From positions 1 to 43,615 of the forward strand of contig JAUJOM010000005.1 in assembly GCA_030447645.1 (NCBI GenBank): a DNA stretch of 43,615 nucleotides. The letters run 5' to 3'. Shown one piece after another: positions 8,574-20,414 of the stretch (the stretch's first letter is position 1; every line of letters starts with the position of its first letter). The notes under the pieces are model-generated. The model worked only from the letters and a program-made list of their open reading frames with translations. It did not search any database and was not told the DNA's origin. Both the position numbers and the translations under genes were made by a program. This DNA is from Longimicrobiaceae bacterium. GTDB taxonomy: Bacteria; Gemmatimonadota; Gemmatimonadetes; Longimicrobiales; Longimicrobiaceae.

Positions 8574-10135
8574 ATGGAGATCCTGTGGATCGCCCTGGCT
8601 GCGCTGCTCGCCGGGCGCGGAGGATGGGCGGTCGGCCGTGCCGCGGAGCAGAGTCGGCTCCGCGCGCGCGTGCCGCCGCCAAAGATGAGGCAGCCCGAAT
8701 CCGGGCGGCCGCCGAGCAGGAAGCCGAAAATCTACGAAAAGCCGAGATTCTCGCCGGAAAGGAAGATGCGTTCCGCTCCAAGGAAGAATGGGAACGTGAA
8801 GAAGGACGCCGCCGTGAAGAGCTTGAGCGCTCCGAGCGACGCGCTCAGGAACGGCAGGAGGTGCTGGATCGCAAGCTGCACCTGCTGGACGACAAAATCC
8901 AGGCTCAGGAAAAGCGTGCGGAGGCGCTCCAGAGCCGCGAGCAGTCCGTGGAAGCGCGGGAGCGCGAGGCCGCTGACAAGCTGGCCGGAGTACAAAAGCG
9001 ACTGGAAGCGCTCGCCGGACTGAGTGCCGATGAAGCGCGCCGGGAGCTGCTGCAAAACATGGAAGAGGAGGCGCGCGCGGCCGGCGCACAGCGAGTTCGC
9101 GAGATCAAGGAAGAGGCGCGCCGGGAAGGGGATCGCGAAGCCAAGGAAATCATCTCCCTCGCCATCCAGCGGATCGCCGCCGACCACACCGCGGAAACCA
9201 CCGTTTCGGTAGTGCATCTGCCGTCCGACGAGATGAAGGGAAGGATCATCGGCCGGGAAGGGCGCAACATCCGCGCATTCGAGCAGGCTACCGGGGTGGA
9301 TGTGGTGATCGATGACACGCCGGAGGCGGTGGTGCTTTCCGCATTCGATCCCGTGAGGCGGGAGACCGCCCGGATCGCCCTTGAAAAGCTGGTGTCGGAC
9401 GGGCGGATCCACCCCAGCCGTATCGACGAGCTCGTGGCCCGTAGTCGCAAGGAGGTCGAGAACGGCATGCGCGAGGCAGCCGAGGAGGTTCTGTACGAGC
9501 TTGGCATCCATGGTGTGCATGCCGAGGTCGTGAAGACGCTCGGACGCCTGAAGTTCCGCACTTCGTACGGGCAAAATCCAGCTTCAGCACTCCAAGGAAG
9601 TGGCCCTGCTCGCCGGGAACATGGCGGCGGAGATGGGCTTCAACGCCACCCTGGCGAAGCGCATGGGGCTGCTGCACGACGTCGGCAAGGGTCTGACGCA
9701 CGAGCACGAGGGGACCCACGTGGAGCTGGGCTGGAACCTGTGTAAAAAGCATGGAGAGCCCGACCCGGTGCTGAACGCCATCAAGGCGCACCACGACGAG
9801 GAGCCTCACCGGTATCCCGAAACGTTCCTGGTCACCGCCGCCGACGCCATCAGCGGCTCGCGCCCCGGGGCTCGCCGGGAAATGTTCGAAACGTACGTCA
9901 AGCGACTGGAAAAACTGGAAGAGATCGCCACTTCCTTCCCAGGAGTGGAGCGTTCCTTTGCCATTCAGGCGGGGCGCGAGCTTCGTGTGCTGGTGATGCC
10001 GGACCGGGTTTCCGATGAGGACATGGAGCGCCTGTCGGAGGAGACCGCGCGCCGGATCGAGACGGAGCTGCAGTACCGGGTCAGATCAAGGTGGTGGTGA
10101 TCCGTGAAACCCGTTCGGTGGGGATTGCCCGCTGA
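8574..10135 (+). CDS. rny: Ribonuclease Y, three frameshifts
   Basis: Membrane-anchored endoribonuclease that starts mRNA decay in bacteria lacking RNase E. The N-terminal anchor is visible ([16 protein letters not shown]), followed by a long charged coiled coil, a KH RNA-binding domain ([19 protein letters not shown]), and an HD phosphohydrolase domain ([28 protein letters not shown]). Three breaks are seen: within the CGCGCGCGCG run near 8661-8671, an extra C near 9578 where SYGQN should join QLQHSKEVA, and a missing C near 10077 before the C-terminal [18 protein letters not shown], which ends at TGA 10135. Total about 520 residues, normal. First gene of the following long run. Confidence 0.95.
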
Positions 10136-10936
10136 GAATCCTCTTCGTTGCCGATGTGATCGGCAGTCCCGGTCGAAAGACCGTCAAGGCGCTCCTGCGT
10201 ACGAAAAGAAACGCGTGCTGATGCAGTGGTTCTCAATGGGGAGAACGCCGCCGGCGGTTCGGGATCACGCCGGAGATCGTTCGCGAGTTTCTGGACCTCG
10301 GCGTGGATGTCATCACTACCGGCAATCACATCTGGGACAAAAGGAAATCGTTCCGGTGCTCGAGCGCGAGCCGCGTCTGCTGCGGCCGGCGAACTATCCG
10401 CCACAACCCCGGGCGCGGCTCCGCGACCGTACAAGTAGCCGGCAAGCAGCTTGCCGTGCTCAACCTGCAGGGACGCACCTTCATGCCCCCGTGGACGATC
10501 CGTTCCGAGCGGCCGATGCGCTGCTCAGTGAATGCCGCGAGCAGGCGGATTTCGTTGTTATTGACTTTCACGCGGAAGCGACCAGCGAAAAGCAGGCCTT
10601 CGCGCGCTATCCTGGATGGCCGTGTGTCTGCCGTGGTCGGGACACACACACATGTACAAACCGCCGACGAACGAGTTTCTGCCAAGGGGAACAGCAACCA
10701 TTACGGACCTGGGGCTGACCGGCTCACTCGGCGGAGTGATCGGGATGAAGCCTGACATCTCCATCCAGCGGCAGATCCTGCTCGCGCGGAGAGCGCATGC
10801 AGCCGGCGGACGACGACCCTGCACCTGCAGGGTGTGGTGGTGGAGATCGATCCGGCAGCAGGACGTGCGCGCTCCATCGAGCGGGTGAGCGTTCCCTATG
10901 CCCGAGCCCTTCAGAGGTGCGTTCGGCCGGGTGTAG
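10132..10936 (+). CDS. YmdB-family metallophosphoesterase, many frameshifts
   Basis: Pieces in three frames assemble into a YmdB/TIGR00282-type calcineurin-like phosphoesterase: [109 protein letters not shown]. The metal ligands D, N-G-E-N, G-N-H, H and G-T-H-T-H are all present. YmdB of Bacillus subtilis is a 2',3'-cNMP phosphodiesterase that interacts with RNase Y, and this gene directly follows rny, which supports a link. No canonical start fits; a CTG overlaps the rny stop (CTGA), or an ATG was lost to an error. At least eight single-base indels, most in homopolymers. The end (GAFGRV then TAG 10934-10936) also needs one. Confidence 0.85.
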
Positions 10937-10940
10937 CGGC

Positions 10941-11833
10941 ATGGCACGTATCATCAACGGAGCCGAGATCAGCCGTGTCCTGCGCGCGCAGATCGCCGCC
11001 GAGGTCGCGGAGCTTCGGGCCCCTGGCATCGTGCCTGGTCTCGCCGTGGTGCTGGTGGGGAATGACCCCGCGAGCGAGGTGTACGTCCGCGGCAAGGCGC
11101 AGGCGTGCCGGGAGGCAGGCATGGGACCGGACGCTCGGTCTGCCCGCGAATGTTCGCCGATGAGTTGTTCGGAGTGATCGACGGCTAAATGCGGATCCCG
11201 ATGTGCACGGTATCCTCGTCCAGCTCCATTGCCCGAGCACCTAGATCCCAAAGCGGTGCTGAACCGCGTCCGCCCGTCCAAGGACGTGGACGGCTTTCAT
11301 CCCCTCAACGTGGGCCGGGTCTTTGTGGCGGACCCGCGCGGATTCCCGCCCGCGACTCCCGGCCGGAATCATGGAGTTGATCCGGCGGGAGGAAATCCCC
11401 ACCCATGGGCGCCACGCGGTAATTGTGGGGCGGAGCCTGATCGTCGGGAAGCCACCTCGCCTCGCTGCTGATGGCTCCCGGCCCAAACGCCACCGTGACG
11501 CTGACGCATCGGCACACGGTTGACCTGGTATCCCACACCCGCATGGCCGACATCCTGATTACCGCGGTGGGAAAGCCCGGTTTGATCACGGCTGACATGG
11601 GTGAAGCCCGGTGTTGCCGTGTTCGACGTGGGGATCAGCCGCCTCGCTGATCAGCGTCTCCTCGCGGCTACCGAGTGGTGGGTGATGTGGACTTCGAGGG
11701 AGTATCGCGGAGGTAGCATCTGCGATCACACCCGTTCCGGCGGGGTTGGACCGATGACCATCGCCATGCTGCTCCGCAACACGCTCAACGCGACGCTGCG
11801 GAGCGAGCACGCGCGGCGCAGGTCGTGCGGTGA
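10941..11833 (+). CDS. folD: Bifunctional methylene-THF dehydrogenase/cyclohydrolase FolD, many frameshifts
   Basis: FolD interconverts 5,10-methylene-, methenyl- and 10-formyl-tetrahydrofolate. The start is ATG 10941 ([20 protein letters not shown]). Fragments in all frames match Fol[104 protein letters not shown], and [16 protein letters not shown]. At least seven indels break the frame between 11125 and 11760. The end is placed at the TGA overlapping the next GTG (GTGA, 11830-11833). A complete set of FolD motifs in the right order argues for an intact gene read through a poor-quality stretch. Confidence 0.9.
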
Positions 11834-13038
11834 CCTGGGATCTGTTTGCTTCCAACTCCGTGGCTCTGGCACGAAGCGCTGGCACGCTCGGTGGCAGCCT
11901 CCTCGCGGGGTGTGCCTGGGATGCCGCGGGAGAGCTGGACGGTTTCGGCCATCAATGCGGCGGCGCGGGAGCTGGTGGAAAGCTTGTTCCCGCCCCGTGT
12001 GGGTTGCGGGCGAGGTGACCAGCTTCACCCGCGCCCGCTCCGGCCACTGCTACTTTCGCTTCGGGATGCGGACTCTCAACTCCGCTGCGTGATGTGGAAG
12101 GACGAGGCTCGTCGACTCCCGACCTCACGCCGCGGAGGGAATGCAGGTGCGAGTGCTGGGGCGCTTCTCGCTGTACGAGCCGCGTGGCGAGTTCCAGCTC
12201 GTGGTTTCGGATCTGGACGCGAAGGGGATGGCCTGTGGAAGCTGGCTTTTGACCGGCTGCGGATTCGGCTGGATGCGGAGGGGCTGCTTGCGCCGGAGCA
12301 AGCGCCCGATTCCGCGGCAGCCGCGCTGTGTCGGACTGGTCACCTCGGCTTCCGGTGCCGCGCTCCCGCGATATGCTGGCCGTGATCCGCCGTCGGGCGC
12401 CGTGGACGGAGGTGGTGCTGTGCGGCTGCCGGGTTCAGGGCGACGGTGCCGCGGAAGAAATCGCCGCGGCAATCCGGATGTTCGCCCGTGCCCGCTGTGC
12501 CGACGTGCTTATCGTCGGGCGAGGGGGCGGTTCAGTCGAAGATTTGTGGGCGTTCAATGAGGAGGTCGTGGCCCGTGCCCTGGCCGAATCCCCCGTGCCC
12601 ACCATTTCAGCTGTGGGCCATGAAACCGACTTCACCATCGCCGACCTGGTGGCGGATCTGCGCGCTCCCACCCCCTCTGCCGCCGCTGAAGCCGCGGTTC
12701 CGGAGCGAAATGCACTGTGTCGCGAAGCCCGCGAGCTGGCGCTCCGGTTGGAAAGCAGCATCCAGGGGAGACTGGCAGAGCTGCGGGATGCAGCCGAGGT
12801 CGAACGCACGACCTTGGTCGAGGCGACGTATGGTTTGACGCGTCGGCATCGGGAGCGCATTGCTCAAGAGGCAGGAAAGCTGAATGCGCTTTCGCCGCTC
12901 GCCGCTTTGGGCCGTGGCTTCGCGGTTCCCCTTGATCCCGGGGGGCGGGTGCTGCGAAGCGCGGGTGATTTCGTTCCGGGTGCCAGCTTTCGGCTCCAGG
13001 TCGTGGACGGTGTCGTGCCCTGTGAGGTGGCGAGGTGA
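11830..13038 (+). CDS. xseA: Exodeoxyribonuclease VII large subunit, several frameshifts in first half
   Basis: XseA is the catalytic subunit of exonuclease VII, which degrades single-stranded DNA. The N-terminal OB fold is found in fragments ([74 protein letters not shown]). The conserved core from 12328 onward is in one frame: [49 protein letters not shown], then a coiled coil and [15 protein letters not shown]. About seven indels lie at 11920-12365. The GTG start at 11830 overlaps the presumed folD stop, and the gene end overlaps xseB by GTGA. Confidence 0.93.
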
Positions 13039-13265
13039 CCAGGGAAGCTCCGAGCTTTGAGAGCGCTTTTGCTCGCCTGGAGGAGATCATTGCCGAAATC
13101 GATGGGGGCAATTTGGAGCTGGATGACGCCCTCGCCCTCTTCGAGGAGGCTGTCGGGCTGCTGCGCCTCACCGGCCAACAGCTGGATGCTGCCGACCTGC
13201 GCGTTCAGCAACTCCTCGCGGAAGGCGATGGGTGGGCCTTGAAGCCGTTCGGGGGTGACGCTTGA
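13035..13265 (+). CDS. xseB: Exodeoxyribonuclease VII small subunit
   Basis: The 76-residue protein has the XseB signature [20 protein letters not shown] followed by [17 protein letters not shown]. Several copies bind each XseA in the holoenzyme. GTG start inside the xseA stop (GTGA) and stop inside the ispA start (TTGA), so the three genes are translationally coupled. Frame intact, length normal. Confidence 0.95.
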   Translation: MTREAPSFESAFARLEEIIAEIDGGNLELDDALALFEEAVGLLRLTGQQLDAADLRVQQLLAEGDGWALKPFGGDA

Positions 13266-14173
13266 TCGGGGCGCAGCTTGCGTTCAGCGTCGCACACGCG
13301 GCTGAGCAGGCGGACCACGCTCTGCGTGTGGTTGCCATGGAACTTACGAGCAGTCTGCCGACCGCGCTCGCCAGACCCGTAGAGTACGCGCTGGAGGGTC
13401 AGGGCAAGCGCCTGCGGCCGCTGCTGTGCTGCGCGGGATATGCCGCGGTTCGTCGCACGCAGGAGATCCCTGATGGAATGTGGCGGCTCGCATGTGCACT
13501 GGAACTGATCCACACCTACTCGCTCATCCACGACGACCTGCCGTGCATGGATGACGATGATCTGCGCCGCGGACGTCTCACTCCCCATCGGGTATTCGGT
13601 GCCCCCGCGGCAGTGCTGGCGGGGGCGGCACTGATTCCTGCCGCTATGATGGCGCTCGACGTAGAAGCTGCCGGGCTTGGCCTCGACGCCGTCACGCGCG
13701 GGCAGCTGGTACGCGAACTCGCACGCGCGGCCGGAGCCACCGGGATGGTGGGCGGACAGTGGCGGGACCTGGAAGCCGAGGCGGTACCCATAGACGCGGA
13801 GGGCCTCGAACGGATTCACCGCGAAAAAACGGGCGCATTGCTCGCGACGAGCCTGCGCATCGGAGGCATCGCGGCAGGGGCGGTCTCCGAAGAGCTGGAT
13901 GCCCTTTCCGCTTACGGGCAGGCGCTTGGCCTTGCCTTTCAGATCACCGATGACCTGCTGGACGTGGAGGGCAAGCCGGAAGTGACCGGGAAGTCATCGG
14001 GTCGAGATCAAGCACTGGGTAAGTCGACGTATCCTGGATTGCATGGCATGGAGCGGGCTCGAGCCATGGCGGAAGAGCGGGTGCGCGATGCGGTTGCGGC
14101 ACTGGCGGGTGCTGGTTTGGACACACCCTCGCTGGTGAAAATCGCCCGTCACGTTGTCGAGCGGCAGTGCTAG
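13262..14173 (+). CDS. ispA: Polyprenyl (geranyl/farnesyl-type) diphosphate synthase
   Basis: The 303-residue trans-prenyltransferase condenses IPP with allylic diphosphates. The first Asp-rich motif is HDDLPCMDDDDLRRG (D91, D92 and on to D97-D100), and the second is QITDDLLDVEG (D230-D234). GQGKRLRPLL and GMVGGQWRDLEAE are also standard. The two-residue insertion inside the first Asp motif (DDLPCMDD) is typical of type II farnesyl/geranylgeranyl enzymes of bacteria; chain length is not certain. The TTG start overlaps the xseB stop. The gene sits between xseB and dxs, the widespread xseB-ispA-dxs arrangement for isoprenoid supply. Confidence 0.93.
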   Translation: MIGAQLAFSVAHAAEQADHALRVVAMELTSSLPTALARPVEYALEGQGKRLRPLLCCAGYAAVRRTQEIPDGMWRLACALELIHTYSLIHDDLPCMDDDDLRRGRLTPHRVFGAPAAVLAGAALIPAAMMALDVEAAGLGLDAVTRGQLVRELARAAGATGMVGGQWRDLEAEAVPIDAEGLERIHREKTGALLATSLRIGGIAAGAVSEELDALSAYGQALGLAFQITDDLLDVEGKPEVTGKSSGRDQALGKSTYPGLHGMERARAMAEERVRDAVAALAGAGLDTPSLVKIARHVVERQC

Positions 14174-14183
14174 CGGCTAGATT
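14154..14183 (+). promoter_or_regulatory. Possible leaderless promoter of dxs
   Basis: TTGTCG (14154-14159), an 18-base spacer and TAGATT (14178-14183) resemble a sigma-70 promoter. The -10 element ends only five bases before the dxs ATG, which has no Shine-Dalgarno site, so a transcript from here would start at or next to the AUG. Inferred from sequence only. Confidence 0.35.
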
Positions 14184-14188
14184 GCTGC

Positions 14189-16153
14189 ATGTCTGACCTT
14201 ATGCTAGAACACCCGGACGGAGCCGCACCCGTGTCGCTTCTCGCTCAAATCATGTCGCCCGTCGAGCTGCGCTCGCTGCGCGAGGACCAGCTCGAGGCCC
14301 TCGCTGACGAGATGCGCGAGCGCATCCTCGACGTGGTTTCCCAGCACAAGGGTGCCCACTTCGGCTCCAATCTGGGAACCATCGAGCTGACCATTGCACT
14401 GCACCGGGTGTTCGACACCCCGCGCGATCAGCTCATCTGGGACGTGGGCCACCAGGCGTACCCACACAAGATGCTCACCGGGCGCAACGAAGCGCTCCCC
14501 TCGATTCGTAAAGGGGGCGGCCTGTCCGGCTTCCTGCGGCGGGACGAGAGCGAGTACGATGTGTTCGGGGCGGGGCACGCGGCGACTTCGATCTCAGCGG
14601 CATGCGGTGTCGCGGCGGCGCGCGACCTCAAGGGCCAGAATTTCGAAGTGATCGCAGTGATCGGCGACGGCTCCATGACCTGCGGTCTGGCGTACGAAGC
14701 GCTCAACAACGCGGGCGACACGGACCGGGACCTGATTGTCGTGCTGAACGACAACCAGATGTCCATCTCGCCCAACCTCGGGGCGCTCCACCGCTATCTG
14801 ACGCAGGTCCGGACCAACCCCCTGTACAACCGGGTCCGGGAAGAAGCCAAGCGCCTGGTGCACTCTGCCCCGAAGCTGGGCACCGTAGGCGCGTACGTCG
14901 AAAAGCTTGCGGTCCGTGCGGACGACGCCGTCAAGAACATGTTCGTCCCGGGGATGATCTTCGAAGAGCTGGGCTTTCGGTACGTCGGTCCGATCGATGG
15001 GCACGACATCCCGCTGCTGCTCCAAACACTTCAGGACGTCAAGGAGATCGACGGCCCGCGGCTGGTGCATGTGCTCACCACCAAGGGGAAGGGCTGGGGC
15101 CCGGCGGAAGCAGACCAGGTCAAGTGGCACGCAGGCGGTGGCTTCGACAAGCGCACCGGCGCGCCGCTGAAGAAGTCCTCCGGCGGGTTGCCGCGCTACC
15201 AGAACGTGTTCGGCGAAGCACTGACGGAGCTGGCGATGCAGCACCCGGATGTAGTCGCAATCACCGCCGCGATGGCCACGGGCACCAGCACCGATGTCTT
15301 TCAGCAGGCGCACCCCGAGCGGTTCTTTGATGTCGGGATCGCGGAAGGTCACGCCGTGACATTCGCCGCTGGTCTGGCGACGCAGGGCATCAAGCCGGTG
15401 GTCGCCATCTACTCCACCTTCCTGCAGCGGGCGTACGACTCCATCGTGCATGACGTTGCCATGCAGGATCTGCCGGTGCTCTTTTGCATGGACCGCGCGG
15501 GTATCGCCGGCGACGACGGTCCGACGCACCACGGCGGGATCGACATTCCCTACATGCTTGCTGTTCCTGGGATGACAATTACCGCGCCCAAGGACGCCGA
15601 TGAGATGATCGGGCTGCTCCGCACCGGCATCGGGTGGAATCAGGGCCCGTTTTCGGTGCGCTGGCCCCGCGACAGCGTTCCCGCTGCTCCGCGTCCGATA
15701 TCCGAGATTCCCGCGGTACCCTTCGGCACCTGGGAAATCCTGCGGGCAGGGTCCGGGATTGCGCTCCTCGCCACTGGCTCCATGGTGTATCCTTCGCTTG
15801 CGGCGGCCGAAATGCTGGCTCGGCAGGGCATCGACACGACGGTGGTGAACTGCCGCTTCATCAAGCCGCTGGATGAGCTCGCCCTGGAGCGGCTCTTCCC
15901 CGGCCATACCCGCGCCCTCACCATTGAGGAGGGGAGCGTAGTCAACGGCTTCGGCACGTATGTACGGGCGTGTATCGCGGACCGCTGGCCGAGTGTCGAG
16001 ACCGCGTCGCTGGGACTCCCGGATCGCTTCGTGGATCACGGTGAACGCGCAGACCTCCTGGCCGAGCTGGGTCTCACCCCGGAAGGGATCGCCGAGCGCG
16101 CCCGCGCATTGATCGCGGGCGGCGTGCCGGCCCAGTTGCGCGAAAGCGCGTAG
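14189..16153 (+). CDS. dxs: 1-deoxy-D-xylulose-5-phosphate synthase
   Basis: The 654-residue, thiamine-diphosphate-dependent enzyme joins pyruvate and glyceraldehyde 3-phosphate in the first step of the MEP isoprenoid pathway. Motifs: SNLGTIELTIALHRVFDTP, WDVGHQAYPHKMLTGR, the ThDP/Mg site VIGDGSMTCGLAYEALNNAG with VLNDNQMSIS, and the transketolase central and C domains (EGHAVTFAAGLATQGIKPVV, DRAGIAGDDGPTHHG). Length is normal and the frame is clean. No clear Shine-Dalgarno site lies before ATG 14189, whereas a -10-like box does. nadK begins on the very next base after the stop. Confidence 0.97.
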   Translation: MSDLMLEHPDGAAPVSLLAQIMSPVELRSLREDQLEALADEMRERILDVVSQHKGAHFGSNLGTIELTIALHRVFDTPRDQLIWDVGHQAYPHKMLTGRNEALPSIRKGGGLSGFLRRDESEYDVFGAGHAATSISAACGVAAARDLKGQNFEVIAVIGDGSMTCGLAYEALNNAGDTDRDLIVVLNDNQMSISPNLGALHRYLTQVRTNPLYNRVREEAKRLVHSAPKLGTVGAYVEKLAVRADDAVKNMFVPGMIFEELGFRYVGPIDGHDIPLLLQTLQDVKEIDGPRLVHVLTTKGKGWGPAEADQVKWHAGGGFDKRTGAPLKKSSGGLPRYQNVFGEALTELAMQHPDVVAITAAMATGTSTDVFQQAHPERFFDVGIAEGHAVTFAAGLATQGIKPVVAIYSTFLQRAYDSIVHDVAMQDLPVLFCMDRAGIAGDDGPTHHGGIDIPYMLAVPGMTITAPKDADEMIGLLRTGIGWNQGPFSVRWPRDSVPAAPRPISEIPAVPFGTWEILRAGSGIALLATGSMVYPSLAAAEMLARQGIDTTVVNCRFIKPLDELALERLFPGHTRALTIEEGSVVNGFGTYVRACIADRWPSVETASLGLPDRFVDHGERADLLAELGLTPEGIAERARALIAGGVPAQLRESA

Positions 16154-17017
16154 GTGCGCGTCGGCGTCGTCGCTCACCCCGGCTATGCGGCGCTGGGCGC
16201 GACGCTGAACCGGGTTGCGGATTACGCACGCTCGCGGGCGCTGGAGCTTCGCTACGAAGCTTCCCTTCGGCCGTTTGTTCCGGACTTCCCCTCGCTCGCG
16301 CGCGGCGACTACGACAGCCTGGACCTCCTGCTCACCCTCGGGGGTGATGGTACGCTGCTACGGGGCGCGCGAATGGTCGCGCCGTACGGAGTTCCTATCC
16401 TCGGGGTGAACTTCGGGCACCTGGGTTTTCTTACGTCGGCGTCCCCTGAGGAGCTGGAGTCCGCTCTGGACGGGGTGCTCGCCGGCGAAATGAAGACGGA
16501 CCTGCGGATGACCCTGCGCGTGCGCGCGGAGGGCGCCGACGGCACCCTTCACGCCTCGTATCTGGCTTTGAACGACGCGGTGCTCAAAGGCGGCGTCGCG
16601 CGGGTGATCCGGCTGGGTGTTTACGCCCATGGGGAGGAGGTCGGCACATACAGCGCCGACGGGATCATCCTGGCTACCCCCACGGGCTCCACCGCGTACT
16701 CGCTGTCGGCAAACGGCCCCATCGTTTCACCGCTGGTGGACTGCATTCTCGCGACGCCCATCTGCCCGCACACTTTGGCGGTCCGCCCCCTCATTCTCCC
16801 GGCGGACGAAACCATCACCGTGGAGGTGCTTCCGCCATCGCCCGAGCTGGTGCTCACCATCGATGGGCAAGAAGCGGTCAGTCTCGCTCCGGGGGACCGG
16901 ATCGTTGCCCGCCGTTCGTCGACGCCCGTACGGCTGCTCCGCTTCCCAGGACAGGCGTTTTTCCCGACGCTCAGGCGCAAGCTCCGTTGGGGGGATCTGG
17001 AGGAGCGGGACCAATGA
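16154..17017 (+). CDS. nadK: NAD kinase
   Basis: ATP- or polyphosphate-dependent NAD kinase that makes NADP; 287 residues. It has the GGDGT motif (residues 63-67, LLTLGGDGTLLRGARMV), the LGVNFGHLGFLT loop, the NDAVL motif and the catalytic ATPTGSTAYSLSANGPIV loop. A GTG start directly abuts the dxs TAG. NADP supply beside dxs is sensible since the next MEP enzyme, DXR, uses NADPH. The run of same-strand genes ends here; a small GCACAC/GTGTGC inverted repeat (17018-17042) follows, but with no T tract. Confidence 0.96.
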   Translation: MRVGVVAHPGYAALGATLNRVADYARSRALELRYEASLRPFVPDFPSLARGDYDSLDLLLTLGGDGTLLRGARMVAPYGVPILGVNFGHLGFLTSASPEELESALDGVLAGEMKTDLRMTLRVRAEGADGTLHASYLALNDAVLKGGVARVIRLGVYAHGEEVGTYSADGIILATPTGSTAYSLSANGPIVSPLVDCILATPICPHTLAVRPLILPADETITVEVLPPSPELVLTIDGQEAVSLAPGDRIVARRSSTPVRLLRFPGQAFFPTLRRKLRWGDLEERDQ

Positions 17018-17049
17018 GCACACGAGGTAATGCGCGGTGTGCCTAAAAT

Positions 17050-17520
17050 CTACGACGGAGGCGTTGAGTCCGGAGCCGGTGTACCCCGACTAGTTGCTGC
17101 CGTATCCTTCTCCTTAACCAGAACCCGGACGCGGGCGCGGGGCTGCATGACCCGCGGCAGCTTGCGTATCACCTCGGGTGGCGCAGGATCGGCTTGCTGC
17201 ACGGGAGCAACCGACGCGGACGCTTCGATTTCCGGTCGCTTGGCTTCCACACCCTTGGCGATCTCATCCCACACACCCGCGAGCAAGGTGTCTCCTGCAT
17301 GCGCAGCGACGAAGGCGCGCAGCTGAGCTTCCGTTACCTCGTGTTCCTTGAGCGCGTGGGCACGCGCCGCCTTGGTGGTGTCGCTGGTCCGAAGCGCCAC
17401 GCTCGCCGCGACGAACTGTTGACGCGAAATCGTCTTCGCCGACTGGGCCGCTCGCCTTTCGCAACCTCCGCCGGCACCAACCAGAAGCAGCACCACCACC
17501 ATCCAGATCCGTCTGCTCAA
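17050..17520 (-). CDS. Small lipoprotein of unknown function
   Basis: On the minus strand a TTG at 17518-17520 gives a protein of about 156 residues opening with LSRRIWMVVVLLLVGAGGGC, a type II signal peptide with a lipobox-like GGGC, so a lipoprotein is expected. The middle region has the pattern FVAASVALR ... EVTEAQLRAFVAAHAGD ... VWDEIAKGVEA, which looks like a short helical conserved domain. I believe similar small lipoproteins occur in Gemmatimonadota, but I cannot assign a function. The C-terminal part is Pro- and basic-rich. A longer frame upstream of the TTG lacks signal-peptide sense and was not used. It lies convergent with nadK and divergent from clpB. Confidence 0.65.
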   Translation of the reverse strand: MSRRIWMVVVLLLVGAGGGCERRAAQSAKTISRQQFVAASVALRTSDTTKAARAHALKEHEVTEAQLRAFVAAHAGDTLLAGVWDEIAKGVEAKRPEIEASASVAPVQQADPAPPEVIRKLPRVMQPRARVRVLVKEKDTAATSRGTPAPDSTPPS

Positions 17521-17630
17521 AGTAACCTGCCGTAAAGGGGTAGATTCGCCACATCGGCAGCATACGGCTGCCACAAAGGCCGCGTCAACCCCGCTCGGCC
17601 GGCACGCTTCTTTCTCTGCCTAACTGCAAT

Positions 17631-17650
17631 TCGCAAGTACGGTTTTGCGA
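17631..17650 (+). promoter_or_regulatory. Inverted repeat upstream of clpB, possible operator
   Basis: TCGCAA (17631-17636) and TTGCGA (17645-17650) form a perfect 6-bp inverted repeat with an 8-base spacer, 39 bases before the clpB ATG. It does not match the CIRCE (HrcA) or HAIR (HspR) heat-shock operators. I see no convincing sigma-70 or sigma-32 promoter in the 170-base gap. Confidence 0.3.
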
Positions 17651-17689
17651 GATTGCCCAATAGACACCAACTGCTTTCGAAACTCGACA

Positions 17690-20320
<2,631 letters not shown>

Positions 20321-20332
20321 CCGCCAAGCCGG

Positions 20333-20361
20333 TTGACACACCTCTGGTGCGGTCCTAGCAT
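20333..20361 (+). promoter_or_regulatory. Consensus-like sigma-70 promoter downstream of clpB
   Basis: A perfect -35 TTGACA (20333-20338), a 17-base spacer and -10 TAGCAT (20356-20361) form the best promoter match in the window. It starts 13 bases after the clpB stop and points at the lipoprotein gene at 20415. Confidence 0.7.
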
Positions 20362-20363
20362 TT

Positions 20364-20392
20364 GGGCCGGCCCCAACGGCAGGGGCCGGCCC
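20364..20392 (+). terminator. Perfect 11-bp hairpin at the predicted transcription start
   Basis: GGGCCGGCCCC (20364-20374) pairs with GGGGCCGGCCC (20382-20392) around a 7-base loop. Each arm is itself a palindrome (GGGCCGGCCC), so the site can also form alternative pairings. It is followed by ATTTC, a poor T tract. It may terminate clpB transcripts; if the promoter at 20333 is used it would form the extreme 5' end of the new mRNA. Confidence 0.6.
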
Positions 20393-20414
20393 ATTTCATC
20401 CGCACCGACCCACC

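Noticed and set aside
10132..13038. ymdB-like, folD and xseA as pseudogenes
   Set aside because: All motifs survive in order, breaks are one-base and in homopolymers, and folD is normally essential; sequence error fits better.
14594..16177. Long open frame on the minus strand (527 codons) opposite dxs
   Set aside because: It mirrors the dxs codon pattern; GC-rich genomes give long antisense frames. No recognisable domain, and the plus-strand dxs is unmistakable.
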